Positions 16,788 to 28,063 of a stretch of 64,000 nucleotides of DNA are shown in pieces. A program made the position numbers and the translations under genes. Location of the stretch: assembly GCF_026262575.1 (NCBI RefSeq), contig NZ_JAPKFL010000023.1, forward strand, positions 1 through 64,000, read 5' to 3'. This DNA is from Streptomyces marinisediminis (GTDB taxonomy: Bacteria > Actinomycetota > Actinomycetes > Streptomycetales > Streptomycetaceae). The notes under the pieces are model-generated. The model was not told where the DNA came from, made no database searches, and was given only the letters and a program-made list of their open reading frames with translations. Every line of letters starts with the position of its first letter. Within the stretch, counting starts at the first letter, position 1.

Positions 16788-16978
16788 GCGCGCATTCTGC
16801 CGTCGGCGCGCGGACCGGCACCTTCGAGGGGTCCGGCACGTTGGGGGTACAGGGCTGGACGCCCCTCGCATACGATGACCGGTGCGGCGTGCTTCGGCAG
16901 GACGGGCTCTCGGCAGGGAGAGGGCCGGCCGAGGTCGCACCACCGTGCCAGGCCCGACCGGCAAGGAGCCAGCCACTC

Positions 16979-19813
<2,835 letters not shown>

Positions 19814-19826
19814 CGGCACCCCCCAC

Positions 19827-19866
19827 GGGCGCGTGGCCCGGCGCGCCGACGCCGGGCCACGCGCCC
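19827..19866 (+). terminator. Rho-independent-type hairpin after secA
   Basis: A perfect 16-bp stem (19827-19842 with 19851-19866) and 8-base loop begin 13 bases after the secA stop. No T-run follows, as is common in streptomycetes. Confidence 0.85.
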
Positions 19867-20666
19867 GCGGCAAGCCGCAGCGGGTCCCGGCGTTTCCCCT
19901 CGGCCGTATTGCCGCACCGCCACGCGCGGCGAACCGGTGCTCCGGTGCGTGCCGGGCCCGCCCGGTGCTCGGCCACGCGCGGCGGCGGGCGCCCCGGTAC
20001 GTCGCACGGGCGCGCCCGTGCGTCGGTTGCCGGTGCGGCGCGCGCCCCCGCGGCGGTGGAGGCCCGCCCGTGTCGGCCCCCGGCCCCCCCGCGCCCCGTG
20101 GGCGTGCGCTCGGCTGTCCTGCGCCCTCACGGCGGTGGCCTCCGCGCTCCGACGGGTGCCCCTGCCGCGCCGCCTGTTCCGCTCGCCGTGTGCTCCGCTC
20201 GCCGTGTGCTCCGCTCGTCTCGTGCTCCGGCGGCGCTCCCGCACGGCGGCGGAGGCGTGGCGGGGGTCGGGTGGTAGGGGCGGAGATCGACGACGTCGGC
20301 CACGCGGCGGCGCACCAGGTCGACCGGATCGAGGACGCCACCCGAGAGCCGCGGGTTGCTGGGGCCGGGGGCCGGTCGGTCGCGGCTCCCGCGGCCGGTG
20401 ACGCCGGGCCGGCTCGTCCGGCCCGGCGTGAACTCCGCCTCGGGACGCCGGCGGTGGCACGGTTGCCCGCCGTCGCGCGGGGTGCGCGCCTGGCGGGTTC
20501 CGCGCCGGGGCCGGGAGGCGTGCGCCGGTCGGGGGGATGCACGGCGGCGCGGGGGCCCGGTGGCCGGTGCCGCCGCACGGCGCGCGGTGGGGGCCCGGCA
20601 CTCCGGCCGCGCGGTGGGGGAGTGGCGCCCCGGTCCGGAGCACCGGGCTCGGGGCGCCGTCCGGTG
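19867..20666 (+). other. Intergenic region after secA
   Basis: 800 bases between two convergent genes. No gene is supported: readings on both strands are Arg/Pro/Ala-rich without ribosome sites or recognisable domains. It contains a degenerate 16-base tandem repeat at 20178-20225 and many CGGCGG/CCGCC runs. Nothing else is recognised. Confidence 0.6.
20178..20225 (+). repeat. Three tandem 16-base copies
   Basis: TCCGCTCGCCGTGTGC occurs twice perfectly (20178-20193 and 20194-20209); a third, altered copy is TCCGCTCGTCTCGTGC (20210-20225). Non-coding. Confidence 0.9.
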
Positions 20667-21098
20667 CTACAGCCGGCGGGTGACGTCGAGTTCGACGGCC
20701 ACGCAGCGCCAGCGCAGGGTGGCCGCCTGCTCCAGCCGGAACGCCAGCGCGCGGGTGCGCTCGCCGCTGCGTACGCGCGCGTACGCCTCCAGCACCCCCT
20801 GCCCCGGCGTCGAGCAGCCCACGTGCGCCAGCTCCGGCCCGCCGCGGCCGGCGGCCTCCGGCCGGAGCGGGGCCAGGGGCGCCAGGCGCACCAGCGTGTC
20901 GTAGGCGGTGCCGCCGGCGTGGCCCAGCAGGCTGTGCACCGGCCGCTGCCCGCTGAGCACGAGCAGCAGGCGGTGGGCGAACCAGTAGTGCGGCAGGCGG
21001 TCCCGGGCGCCCCTGCGGGCGGCGGCGAGGGCGGAGCGTGCCGGGCGGCGTGCGTCGCCGCGGCCGGGTGGCCGGGTGGTCCCGTGCGTGATGGTCAT
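20667..21098 (-). CDS. Rv3235-family protein
   Basis: 143 residues. Unstructured basic N-terminus, then a small domain reading LPHYWFAHRLLLVLSGQRPVHSLLGHA and later VLEAYARVRSGERTRALAFRLEQ and WRCVAVELD. This matches the Rv3235 family, found near secA in actinobacteria (Rv3235 and secA1 are close in M. tuberculosis). The conserved proximity suggests a link to SecA, unproven. ATG 21098 is the first in-frame start with the family pattern. It diverges from the DUF6912 gene. Confidence 0.8.
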   Translation of the reverse strand: MTITHGTTRPPGRGDARRPARSALAAARRGARDRLPHYWFAHRLLLVLSGQRPVHSLLGHAGGTAYDTLVRLAPLAPLRPEAAGRGGPELAHVGCSTPGQGVLEAYARVRSGERTRALAFRLEQAATLRWRCVAVELDVTRRL

Positions 21099-21403
21099 GG
21101 TGTCCCCGTGGTGCGTGGGTGGGAGGAGTCGGGCACGGCGCCCCTGCGGGCGGCCGCGCGTTCGCTACCGAGCGGTAGCTTTGCGTGACCGGTTGTATCG
21201 GTGGCGTCACGCCCGTGCAACGGCGGTCGCTCGCCCGGCGCCGCGCGCACGACTTCACCCGTGTGGGTGACGGCGGGGAACGTCGCTGACCCCGCCCCGC
21301 GCTGACCTGCGCCGTGCCGTGGGCCGCGGGCGGCCGGGGCGCGCGAGCGGCGCCGTATCCTGGCGGTCAGCCCGTGCCCGGTCTCACACGAAAGCGGCAG
21401 TCC
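21099..21403 (+). other. Divergent intergenic region
   Basis: 305 bases between the Rv3235-family gene (minus) and the DUF6912 gene (plus). It must hold both promoters. The mid part is clearly less GC-rich than its surroundings and contains the palindromes described at 21164-21212. A TATCCT box at 21357-21362 is a possible -10 for the plus gene. Confidence 0.5.
21164..21212 (+). promoter_or_regulatory. Paired palindromes in divergent promoter
   Basis: GCTACCG-AG-CGGTAGC at 21164-21179 is a perfect palindrome with two central bases. Four bases on, GCGTGAC (21183-21189) pairs with GTCACGC (21206-21212) across 16 bases. The location between divergent genes is typical of operators. No regulator can be assigned. 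Confidence 0.5.
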
Positions 21404-21913
21404 ATGCGCCTCTACGTCCCCCTGACCCTGCCCCGGCTGGCGGTGGCGCACCGGCAGGGCGAACTGGGTCCCGTCCCGCTCGCGGCCTTCGCCGTCACCC
21501 CGGCCCTGCGCGCCTGGTGCGGCCTTGAGGACCTGGAGGAGCTGGAGTACACCGCGCTCGGACGGGCCGCGCTGGCCTCGCTGCGGCTGCTGGCCGACGA
21601 CGCCGGGGCGCCGTCCCGCCGGGTCGTGGTGGCCGTGGACGTGGCCGACGACGCGGTGCGCGAGGCCGACCACGACCTGGACGACGCGGCGCTCGGGCAG
21701 GTGCGGGTGGACGCCGCGGTGCCCTTCGCCAAGGCCGCGGCCGTGCACCTCGACGCACCGGGCGCCGCCGGGGACGTCGCCGCCGCCGCGCGGGCCCTGC
21801 ACGCCGCCGACGCGGGGGACGGCGCGGCGCGGGCCGCGGTGGAGGCCGCCGAGGACCTGGACCTGCTCTGGTACGCCACGCAGGAGGTCGAGCACCTGCT
21901 CGCCGAGGGCTGA
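21404..21913 (+). CDS. DUF6912 family protein
   Basis: 169 residues. Starts MRLYVPLTLPRLAVAHRQGEL, the pattern of a small protein conserved across Streptomyces beside a HAD hydrolase, and ends DLDLLWYATQEVEHLLAEG. No catalytic motif, signal or membrane segment is visible; predicted soluble, acidic, alpha/beta. ATG 21404 begins the conserved part. The HAD gene starts 49 bases downstream. Confidence 0.78.
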   Translation: MRLYVPLTLPRLAVAHRQGELGPVPLAAFAVTPALRAWCGLEDLEELEYTALGRAALASLRLLADDAGAPSRRVVVAVDVADDAVREADHDLDDAALGQVRVDAAVPFAKAAAVHLDAPGAAGDVAAAARALHAADAGDGAARAAVEAAEDLDLLWYATQEVEHLLAEG

Positions 21914-21962
21914 CCGAGGCGCCGGTGCCGGATGTCACCGGGTCCGCGTACCGTCGGGTGGC

Positions 21963-22634
21963 ATGGGACCGGGTGAGCGGACGATCCACATCGTGTGGGA
22001 CTGGAACGGCACGCTGCTGCACGACATCCACGCGGTGATCGAGGCGACGAACCTGACCTTCGCGGAGGTCGGGCTTGCCCCGATCACCCTGGAGCGCTAC
22101 CGCGAGCTGTACTGCGTGCCGGTGCCCCGCTTCTACGAGAAGCTCACCGGGGCGCTTCCCACGGACGAGGAGTTCGCACGGCTGAACGAGCTCTTCCACC
22201 GCCACTACTTCGACCGCGCGGACACGGTGGCGCTCACCCTGGGCGCCGCGGAGCTGCTGGCCGCCCGCGCGGCGGCCGGGGCCACGCAGTCGCTGTGCTC
22301 GCTGGCCCCGCACGAGCACCTGCTGCCGCTGGTGCGCCGGCACGGCATCGACGGCCACTTCGTGCGGGTGGACGGCCTGGCGACGCCGCTGGACGGGCGC
22401 GGCAAGGCGGCGCACATGGCCCGCCACCTGACGTCGCTGGCGGACGTCGACCCCGCCCGCACGGTGGTCATCGGCGACGCGGTGGACGACGCCCGGGCGG
22501 CGGCGCACGTCGGCGCGCACGCTGTGCTCTACACGGGCGGCTCGCACAGCCGGCGGAGCCTGGAGGCGGCGGGCGTCCCGGTGGTGGACACCCTGGCCGA
22601 CGCCGTCGCGGAGGCGGAGCGCATAGCGGGGTGA
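21963..22634 (+). CDS. HAD-superfamily hydrolase
   Basis: 223 residues. Motif I is VWDWNGTLLHD with nucleophile Asp at residue 13; the usual second Asp (DxD) is Asn (DWN), so the normal general acid/base is missing. Motif II Ser/Thr is likely in QSLCSLAPHEHL. Motif III/IV is RTVVIGDAVDDARAAAHVGAHAVLYTGG. The cap is helical (residues about 18-85), as in phosphoglycolate-phosphatase relatives. Substrate unknown. TACCGT at 21949-21954 is eight bases before the ATG, suggesting a leaderless message. Confidence 0.85.
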   Translation: MGPGERTIHIVWDWNGTLLHDIHAVIEATNLTFAEVGLAPITLERYRELYCVPVPRFYEKLTGALPTDEEFARLNELFHRHYFDRADTVALTLGAAELLAARAAAGATQSLCSLAPHEHLLPLVRRHGIDGHFVRVDGLATPLDGRGKAAHMARHLTSLADVDPARTVVIGDAVDDARAAAHVGAHAVLYTGGSHSRRSLEAAGVPVVDTLADAVAEAERIAG

Positions 22635-23006
22635 GGCCGCGCCCCCGCGGTTTCCGGAGTGTGGCGGGGGGAACTCGGGCGGTGGCGCTACCCCGCGCCG
22701 GGGAGGCGCCTGGTAGACGGAACGGACAAGTTTCAGCAGTCGTTTTGTACGTCAGTCCAAGGTGACGGGGGCCCGGGACGGAGCGATAGCCTTACGGCGT
22801 GATCAGCGCGATAGCCGTGTCAGGGGTCGAAGGCGACGAAGCCCTCCCCGTGCACGGTGCACACCGGACCGCTGGTCCCGCCTCCCGGCAGGCCGCGGCG
22901 CGAGAACGGCCCGGGCGGCCGTGCGCGTCCTGCCGTGTGCCATCGGGCACCGCCCGGAAACCGCCATCTGACGTCACGCAACGGCGCGCGACAGGAGCCA
23001 GAGGAC
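22635..23006 (+). promoter_or_regulatory. Upstream region of NAD-glutamate dehydrogenase
   Basis: 372 bases. Part is relatively AT-rich for this genome (about 22715-22760, with TTTCAGCAGTCGTTTTGTAC), a likely promoter area. Two direct GCGATAGCC copies lie at 22783-22791 and 22808-22816, 25 bases apart (about 2.4 helical turns), which could seat a dimeric regulator. The rest is a long leader ending in a ribosome site, AGGAGCCAGAGG. No supported gene. Confidence 0.45.
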
Positions 23007-26000
23007 ATGCAGACCAAGCTGGACGAAGCCAAGGCCGATCTGCTCGGGCGAGCCGCCCAGGCCGCCGAGTCGAGTCCCACCGGGAGTCTCCCGGCCCGGG
23101 GCCTGGACGCTGAGGCCCTGGACGCCTACCTCCAGCGCTACTACCTGCACACCGCCCCGGAGGACCTCGCCGACCGCGACCCGGTCGACGTGCTCGGGGC
23201 CGCCCTCTCGCACCACAAGCTGGCCCAGCAGCGCCCGCAGGGCACGGCGAACGTCCGCGTCTACACGCCGACGGTCGAGGAGAACGGCTGGACCTGCACG
23301 CACACCGTCGTGGAGGTCGTCACCGACGACATGCCCTTCCTCGTCGACTCGGTGACCAACGAGCTGACCCGGCAGGACCGCGGCATCCACGTGGTCATCC
23401 ACCCCCAGGTCATCGTCCGCCGGGACCTGACCGGCAAGCTGCTGGAGGTGCTGGACGCCGGGCGGGACCCGCTGTCCGCCGAGCCCAGCACGCACCGGCC
23501 CGAGGAGCTGCCGCCGGACGCCGTCACCGAGTCCTGGATCCACGTCGAGATCGACCGCGAGACCGAGGGCGTCGACCTCCAGCAGATCACCCTGGACCTG
23601 CGCCGGGTGCTGTCCGACGTGCGCGAGGCCGTCGAGGACTGGCGCAAGATGCGCGGCGCCGCCCTGGCGATCGCCGAGGGGCTGCCGAAGGAGCACACCG
23701 ACGACCTCGGCGAGCAGGAGGTCACCGAGGCCCAGGCGCTGCTGCGCTGGCTGGCCGACGACCGCTTCACCTTCCTCGGCTACCGCGAGTACGAGCTGGC
23801 GCAGAGCGGCGGCTCGTCCGGCGAGGGCGAGCCCGTGCTGAAGTCGGTGCCCGGCAGCGGGCTCGGCATCCTGCGCGCCGACCCCCCGCACACCACCGAC
23901 GACGAGGGGCACCCCGTCTCCCCGTCGTTCAACCGGCTCACCCCCGACGCCCGCGCCAAGGCCCGCGAGCCCAAGCTGCTGGTGCTCACCAAGGCCAACA
24001 GCCGCGCGACCGTGCACCGCTCCTCCTACCTCGACTACGTCGGGGTGAAGAAGTTCGACGCCGAGGGCAACGTCGTCGGCGAGCGGCGCTTCCTCGGCCT
24101 GTTCGCGGCCTCCGCGTTCGTGGAGACCGTGCGGCAGATCCCCGTCATCCGCCGCAAGGTCGAGGCCGTGCTCTCGCACGCGGGCTTCACCCCCGACAGC
24201 CACGACGGGCGCGACCTGCTGCAGATCCTGGAGACCTACCCGCGCGACGAGCTGTTCCAGATCCCCGTGGACGAGCTGCGCTCCATCGCGATCTCCGTCC
24301 TCTACCTCCAGGAGCGCCGCAAGCTGCGGCTGTTTCTGCGCCAGGACGAGTACGGGCGCTACTACTCCGCCCTCGTCTACCTGCCGCGCGACCGCTACAC
24401 CACCGGGGTGCGGCTGCGGCTCATCGACATTCTCACCGAGGAACTGGGCGGCACCAGCGTCGACTTCACCGCCTGGAACACCGAGTCGGTGCTCTCGCGG
24501 CTGCACTTCGTCGTCCGCGTCGAGCCGGGCACGGAGCTCGAACCCCTCACCGACGACGACGCCGACCGGATCGAGGCGCGGCTGGCGGAGGCCGCCCGCT
24601 CCTGGGCCGACGGCTTCGCGGAGGCCCTGGTCGCCGAGTGCGGGGAGGAGCGGGCGGCCGAGCTGTCCCGCCGCTTCGGCGCCACTGCCTTCCCCGAGGG
24701 CTACAAGGCCGACTTCCCGCCCCGCGCCGCCGTCGCCGACCTCCAGCGCCTGGTCGAGCTGGAGCGGATGCCCGAGCCGGACACCACCGGCGGCAACTTC
24801 GCGCTGAGCCTGTACGAGCCGGTCGGCGCCGCCGCCGGCGAGCGCCGGTTCAAGATCTACCGCACCGGCGAGCCCGTCTCGCTGTCGGCGGTGCTGCCGA
24901 TCCTCCAGGCGATGGGCGTGGAGGTCGTCGACGAGCGGCCCTACGAGCTGCGCACCGCCGAGGGCGCCCGGGCCTGGATCTACGACTTCGGGCTGCGCCT
25001 GCCGGAGTCGGTCGCCCAGCACCTCGGCGAAGACGCCCGGCACCGGTTCCAGGAGACCTTCGCGGCGGTGTGGCGCGGCCAGGCCGAGCACGACGGCATC
25101 AACGCCCTCGTCCTGGCCGCCGGGCTGACCTGGCGCCAGGCCATGGTGCTGCGCGCCTACGCCCGCTATCTGTGGCAGGCCGGGGCCAAGTTCGGCCAGG
25201 CCACGATGGAGGAGACGCTGCGCCGCAACGTCCACACCACGCGGCTGCTGGTCAGCCTCTTCGAAGCGCGGCTCGCGCCGCAGCGGCAGAGCGCGGGCAA
25301 CGAGCTGGTCGACGGGCTGCTGGAGGAGCTGGACGGCGCGCTGGACTCGGTGGCCAACCTCGACGAGGACCGCATGCTGCGCTCCTTCCTCACGGTCATC
25401 AAGGCCACCTTGCGCACCAACTACTTCCAGTGCACCGACTCCGGCGGGCCGCACGCGTACGTGTCGATGAAGCTGGACCCGCAGGCCATCCCGGAGCTGC
25501 CCGCGCCGCGCCCCTCCTACGAGATCTGGGTGTACTCGCCGCACGTGGAGGGCGTGCACCTGCGCTTCGGCAAGGTCGCCCGCGGCGGGCTGCGCTGGTC
25601 CGACCGCAAGGAGGACTTCCGCACCGAGATCCTCGGGCTGGTCAAGGCCCAGGAGGTGAAGAACACCGTCATCGTGCCGGTGGGCGCCAAGGGCGGATTC
25701 GTCGGCAAGCGGCTGCCCGACCCGGCCGCCGACCGCGACGCCTGGCTGGCCGAGGGCATCGCCTGCTACCGCACGTTCATCTCCGGCATGCTCGACATCA
25801 CCGACAACCTGGTGAACGGCGAGGTCGTGCCGCCCAAGGACGTCGTGCGGCACGACGAGGACGACACCTACCTCGTGGTGGCCGCCGACAAGGGCACCGC
25901 GACCTTCTCCGACATCGCCAACGAGGTCGCCGTCGCCTACGGGTTCTGGCTCGGTGACGCCTTCGCCTCCGGCGGCTCGGCGGGCTACGACCACAAGGGC

Positions 26001-27992
26001 ATGGGCATCACCGCGCGCGGGGCCTGGGAGTCGGTCAAGCGGCACTTCCGCGAGCTGGGCCACGACACCCAGACGCAGGACTTCACGGTCGTCGGCATCG
26101 GCGACATGTCCGGCGACGTGTTCGGCAACGGCATGCTGCTGAGCGAGCACATCCGCCTGGTCGCCGCCTTCGACCACCGGCACATCTTCGTCGACCCCGA
26201 CCCGGACGCCGCCACCTCCTACGCCGAGCGGCGCCGCCTGTTCGACCTGCCGCGCTCCTCGTGGGCCGACTACGACACGGACCTGATCTCGGCCGGTGGC
26301 GGAGTCTTCCCGCGCACCGCGAAGTCCGTGCCCGTCAGCCCCCAGATGCGCGAGGCGCTCGGGCTGGAGAGCGGCACGACCAAGCTGACGCCGCCGGAGC
26401 TGATGCAGGCCATCCTCCGGGCGCCGGTGGACCTGCTGTGGAACGGCGGCATCGGCACCTACGTGAAGGCCTCCACCGAGTCCCACGCCGACGTGGGCGA
26501 CAAGGCCAACGACGCCATCCGGGTCGACGGCGACACCCTGCGCGCGCAGGTCGTGGGCGAGGGCGGCAACCTGGGGCTGACCCAGCTCGGGCGCATCGAG
26601 TACGCGCTGTGCGGCGGCAAGGTCAACACCGACGCCATCGACAACAGCGCGGGCGTGGACACCTCCGACCACGAGGTGAACATCAAGATCCTGCTCAACG
26701 CCGTCGTCGGCAACGGGGACATGACCGTCAAGCAGCGCAACGCTCTGCTCGCGGAGATGACCGACGAGGTCGGTGACATCGTCCTGCGCACCAACTACGC
26801 GCAGAACGTCGCGCTGGCCAACGCGCTGGACACGGCCCCCGGGCTGCTCCAGGCCCACGCCCGCTTCATGCGCGGCCTGGGCCACTCCGGCCGCCTGAAC
26901 CGCTCGCTGGAGGCCCTGCCCACCGACCGGCAGATCCGCGAGCGGCTGGGCAACGGCCAGGGGCTGACGCAGCCGGAGCTGGCGGTGCTGCTGGCGTACG
27001 CCAAGATCACCGTCACCGAGGAGCTGCTCGGCACCGCGCTGCCGGAGGACCCCTACCTGGCGGACCTGGCGCACTGCTACTTCCCGCGCCCGCTGCGCGA
27101 GCGGTTCGCCGCGGAGATCGACGCGCACGCCCTGCGCCGTCAGATCGTCACCACGGTGCTCGTCAACGACACCGTGAACATGGGCGGCTCGACGTTCCTG
27201 CACCGGCTGCGGGAGGAGACCGGCGCCTCCACCGAGGAGATCGTGCGGGCGCACACCGCCGCCCGCGCCATCTTCGGCATGTCCCGGGTGTGGGACGCCC
27301 TGGAGGAGCTGGACAACCAGGTCGCCGCCGACGTGCAGACCCGCATCCGGCTCCACTCGCGCCGCCTCGTCGAACGCGCCACGCGCTGGCTGCTGGGCAA
27401 CCGGCCGCAGCCCCTGCTGCTCGCCGAGACCGTCGAGGTGTTCAGCGAGCGCGTCGAGGCCGTGTGGCAGGAGCTGCCGGAGCTGGTCAAGGGTGAGGAC
27501 CTGGCCTGGTACGAGCAGATCCACCAGGAGCTCACCGGGGCGGGCGTCCCCGAGGAGCTGGCGCGCCGCGTGGCCGGGTTCTCCTCGGTGTTCCCGGCGC
27601 TGGACATCGTCGCCGTCGCCGACCGCACCGACCGGGAGCTGATGGACGTCGCCGAGGTCTACTACGACCTCGCCGACCGGCTCGGCATCACCCAGCTCCA
27701 GGACCGGGTCAGCGAGCTGCCGCGCGCCGACCGCTGGCAGTCCACGGCCCGCGCCGCGATCCGCGAGGACCTGTACGCCGCGCACCAGCTCCTGACCGCG
27801 GACGTGCTGGCGGGCGGCGACGCCTCGGCCACGCCCGAGCAGCGGTTCAAGGCGTGGGAGGAGAAGAACGCGGCCATCCTGGGACGGGCCCGGGCGACGC
27901 TGGAGGAGATCCAGTCCTCCGAGACGTTCGACCTGGCGAACCTGTCCGTGGCGATGCGCACCATGCGCACCCTGCTGCGCAGCAACCGCTGA
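23007..27992 (+). CDS. NAD-specific glutamate dehydrogenase, large (GDH-180 class)
   Basis: 1661 residues, the large hexameric class first studied in Streptomyces clavuligerus. It deaminates L-glutamate to 2-oxoglutarate with NAD. N-terminal ACT-like regulatory domains (about 40-700, including MPFLVDSVTNELTRQDRGIH) precede the catalytic core with GGLRWSDRKEDFRTEILGLVKAQ and KNTVIVPVGAKGGFVGK, then VVGIGDMSGDVFGNGMLLSE and VVGEGGNLGLTQLGRIEYA of the nucleotide-binding part. A C-terminal helical region follows. ATG 23007 follows AGGAGCCAGAGGAC. It is monocistronic by spacing and ends in a bidirectional hairpin. Confidence 0.95.
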   Translation: MQTKLDEAKADLLGRAAQAAESSPTGSLPARGLDAEALDAYLQRYYLHTAPEDLADRDPVDVLGAALSHHKLAQQRPQGTANVRVYTPTVEENGWTCTHTVVEVVTDDMPFLVDSVTNELTRQDRGIHVVIHPQVIVRRDLTGKLLEVLDAGRDPLSAEPSTHRPEELPPDAVTESWIHVEIDRETEGVDLQQITLDLRRVLSDVREAVEDWRKMRGAALAIAEGLPKEHTDDLGEQEVTEAQALLRWLADDRFTFLGYREYELAQSGGSSGEGEPVLKSVPGSGLGILRADPPHTTDDEGHPVSPSFNRLTPDARAKAREPKLLVLTKANSRATVHRSSYLDYVGVKKFDAEGNVVGERRFLGLFAASAFVETVRQIPVIRRKVEAVLSHAGFTPDSHDGRDLLQILETYPRDELFQIPVDELRSIAISVLYLQERRKLRLFLRQDEYGRYYSALVYLPRDRYTTGVRLRLIDILTEELGGTSVDFTAWNTESVLSRLHFVVRVEPGTELEPLTDDDADRIEARLAEAARSWADGFAEALVAECGEERAAELSRRFGATAFPEGYKADFPPRAAVADLQRLVELERMPEPDTTGGNFALSLYEPVGAAAGERRFKIYRTGEPVSLSAVLPILQAMGVEVVDERPYELRTAEGARAWIYDFGLRLPESVAQHLGEDARHRFQETFAAVWRGQAEHDGINALVLAAGLTWRQAMVLRAYARYLWQAGAKFGQATMEETLRRNVHTTRLLVSLFEARLAPQRQSAGNELVDGLLEELDGALDSVANLDEDRMLRSFLTVIKATLRTNYFQCTDSGGPHAYVSMKLDPQAIPELPAPRPSYEIWVYSPHVEGVHLRFGKVARGGLRWSDRKEDFRTEILGLVKAQEVKNTVIVPVGAKGGFVGKRLPDPAADRDAWLAEGIACYRTFISGMLDITDNLVNGEVVPPKDVVRHDEDDTYLVVAADKGTATFSDIANEVAVAYGFWLGDAFASGGSAGYDHKGMGITARGAWESVKRHFRELGHDTQTQDFTVVGIGDMSGDVFGNGMLLSEHIRLVAAFDHRHIFVDPDPDAATSYAERRRLFDLPRSSWADYDTDLISAGGGVFPRTAKSVPVSPQMREALGLESGTTKLTPPELMQAILRAPVDLLWNGGIGTYVKASTESHADVGDKANDAIRVDGDTLRAQVVGEGGNLGLTQLGRIEYALCGGKVNTDAIDNSAGVDTSDHEVNIKILLNAVVGNGDMTVKQRNALLAEMTDEVGDIVLRTNYAQNVALANALDTAPGLLQAHARFMRGLGHSGRLNRSLEALPTDRQIRERLGNGQGLTQPELAVLLAYAKITVTEELLGTALPEDPYLADLAHCYFPRPLRERFAAEIDAHALRRQIVTTVLVNDTVNMGGSTFLHRLREETGASTEEIVRAHTAARAIFGMSRVWDALEELDNQVAADVQTRIRLHSRRLVERATRWLLGNRPQPLLLAETVEVFSERVEAVWQELPELVKGEDLAWYEQIHQELTGAGVPEELARRVAGFSSVFPALDIVAVADRTDRELMDVAEVYYDLADRLGITQLQDRVSELPRADRWQSTARAAIREDLYAAHQLLTADVLAGGDASATPEQRFKAWEEKNAAILGRARATLEEIQSSETFDLANLSVAMRTMRTLLRSNR

Positions 27993-27998
27993 CCGCCC

Positions 27999-28025
27999 GC
28001 GCGGGCGGGGCCGCCCCGCCCGCGC
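27999..28025. terminator. Hairpin between convergent genes
   Basis: A perfect 12-bp GC stem (27999-28010 with 28014-28025) and 3-base loop start six bases after the dehydrogenase stop. Symmetric, so it can serve both the dehydrogenase and the convergent transferase gene. Confidence 0.7.
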
Positions 28026-28063
28026 GCGCCGGTGGCCGCCGGGCGGGGGCCGGGCGGGCCGGG

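Noticed and set aside
22799..23110. 104-codon frame starting GTG 22799 upstream of the glutamate dehydrogenase
   Set aside because: No ribosome site, runs out of frame into the dehydrogenase and becomes Arg/Pro-rich.
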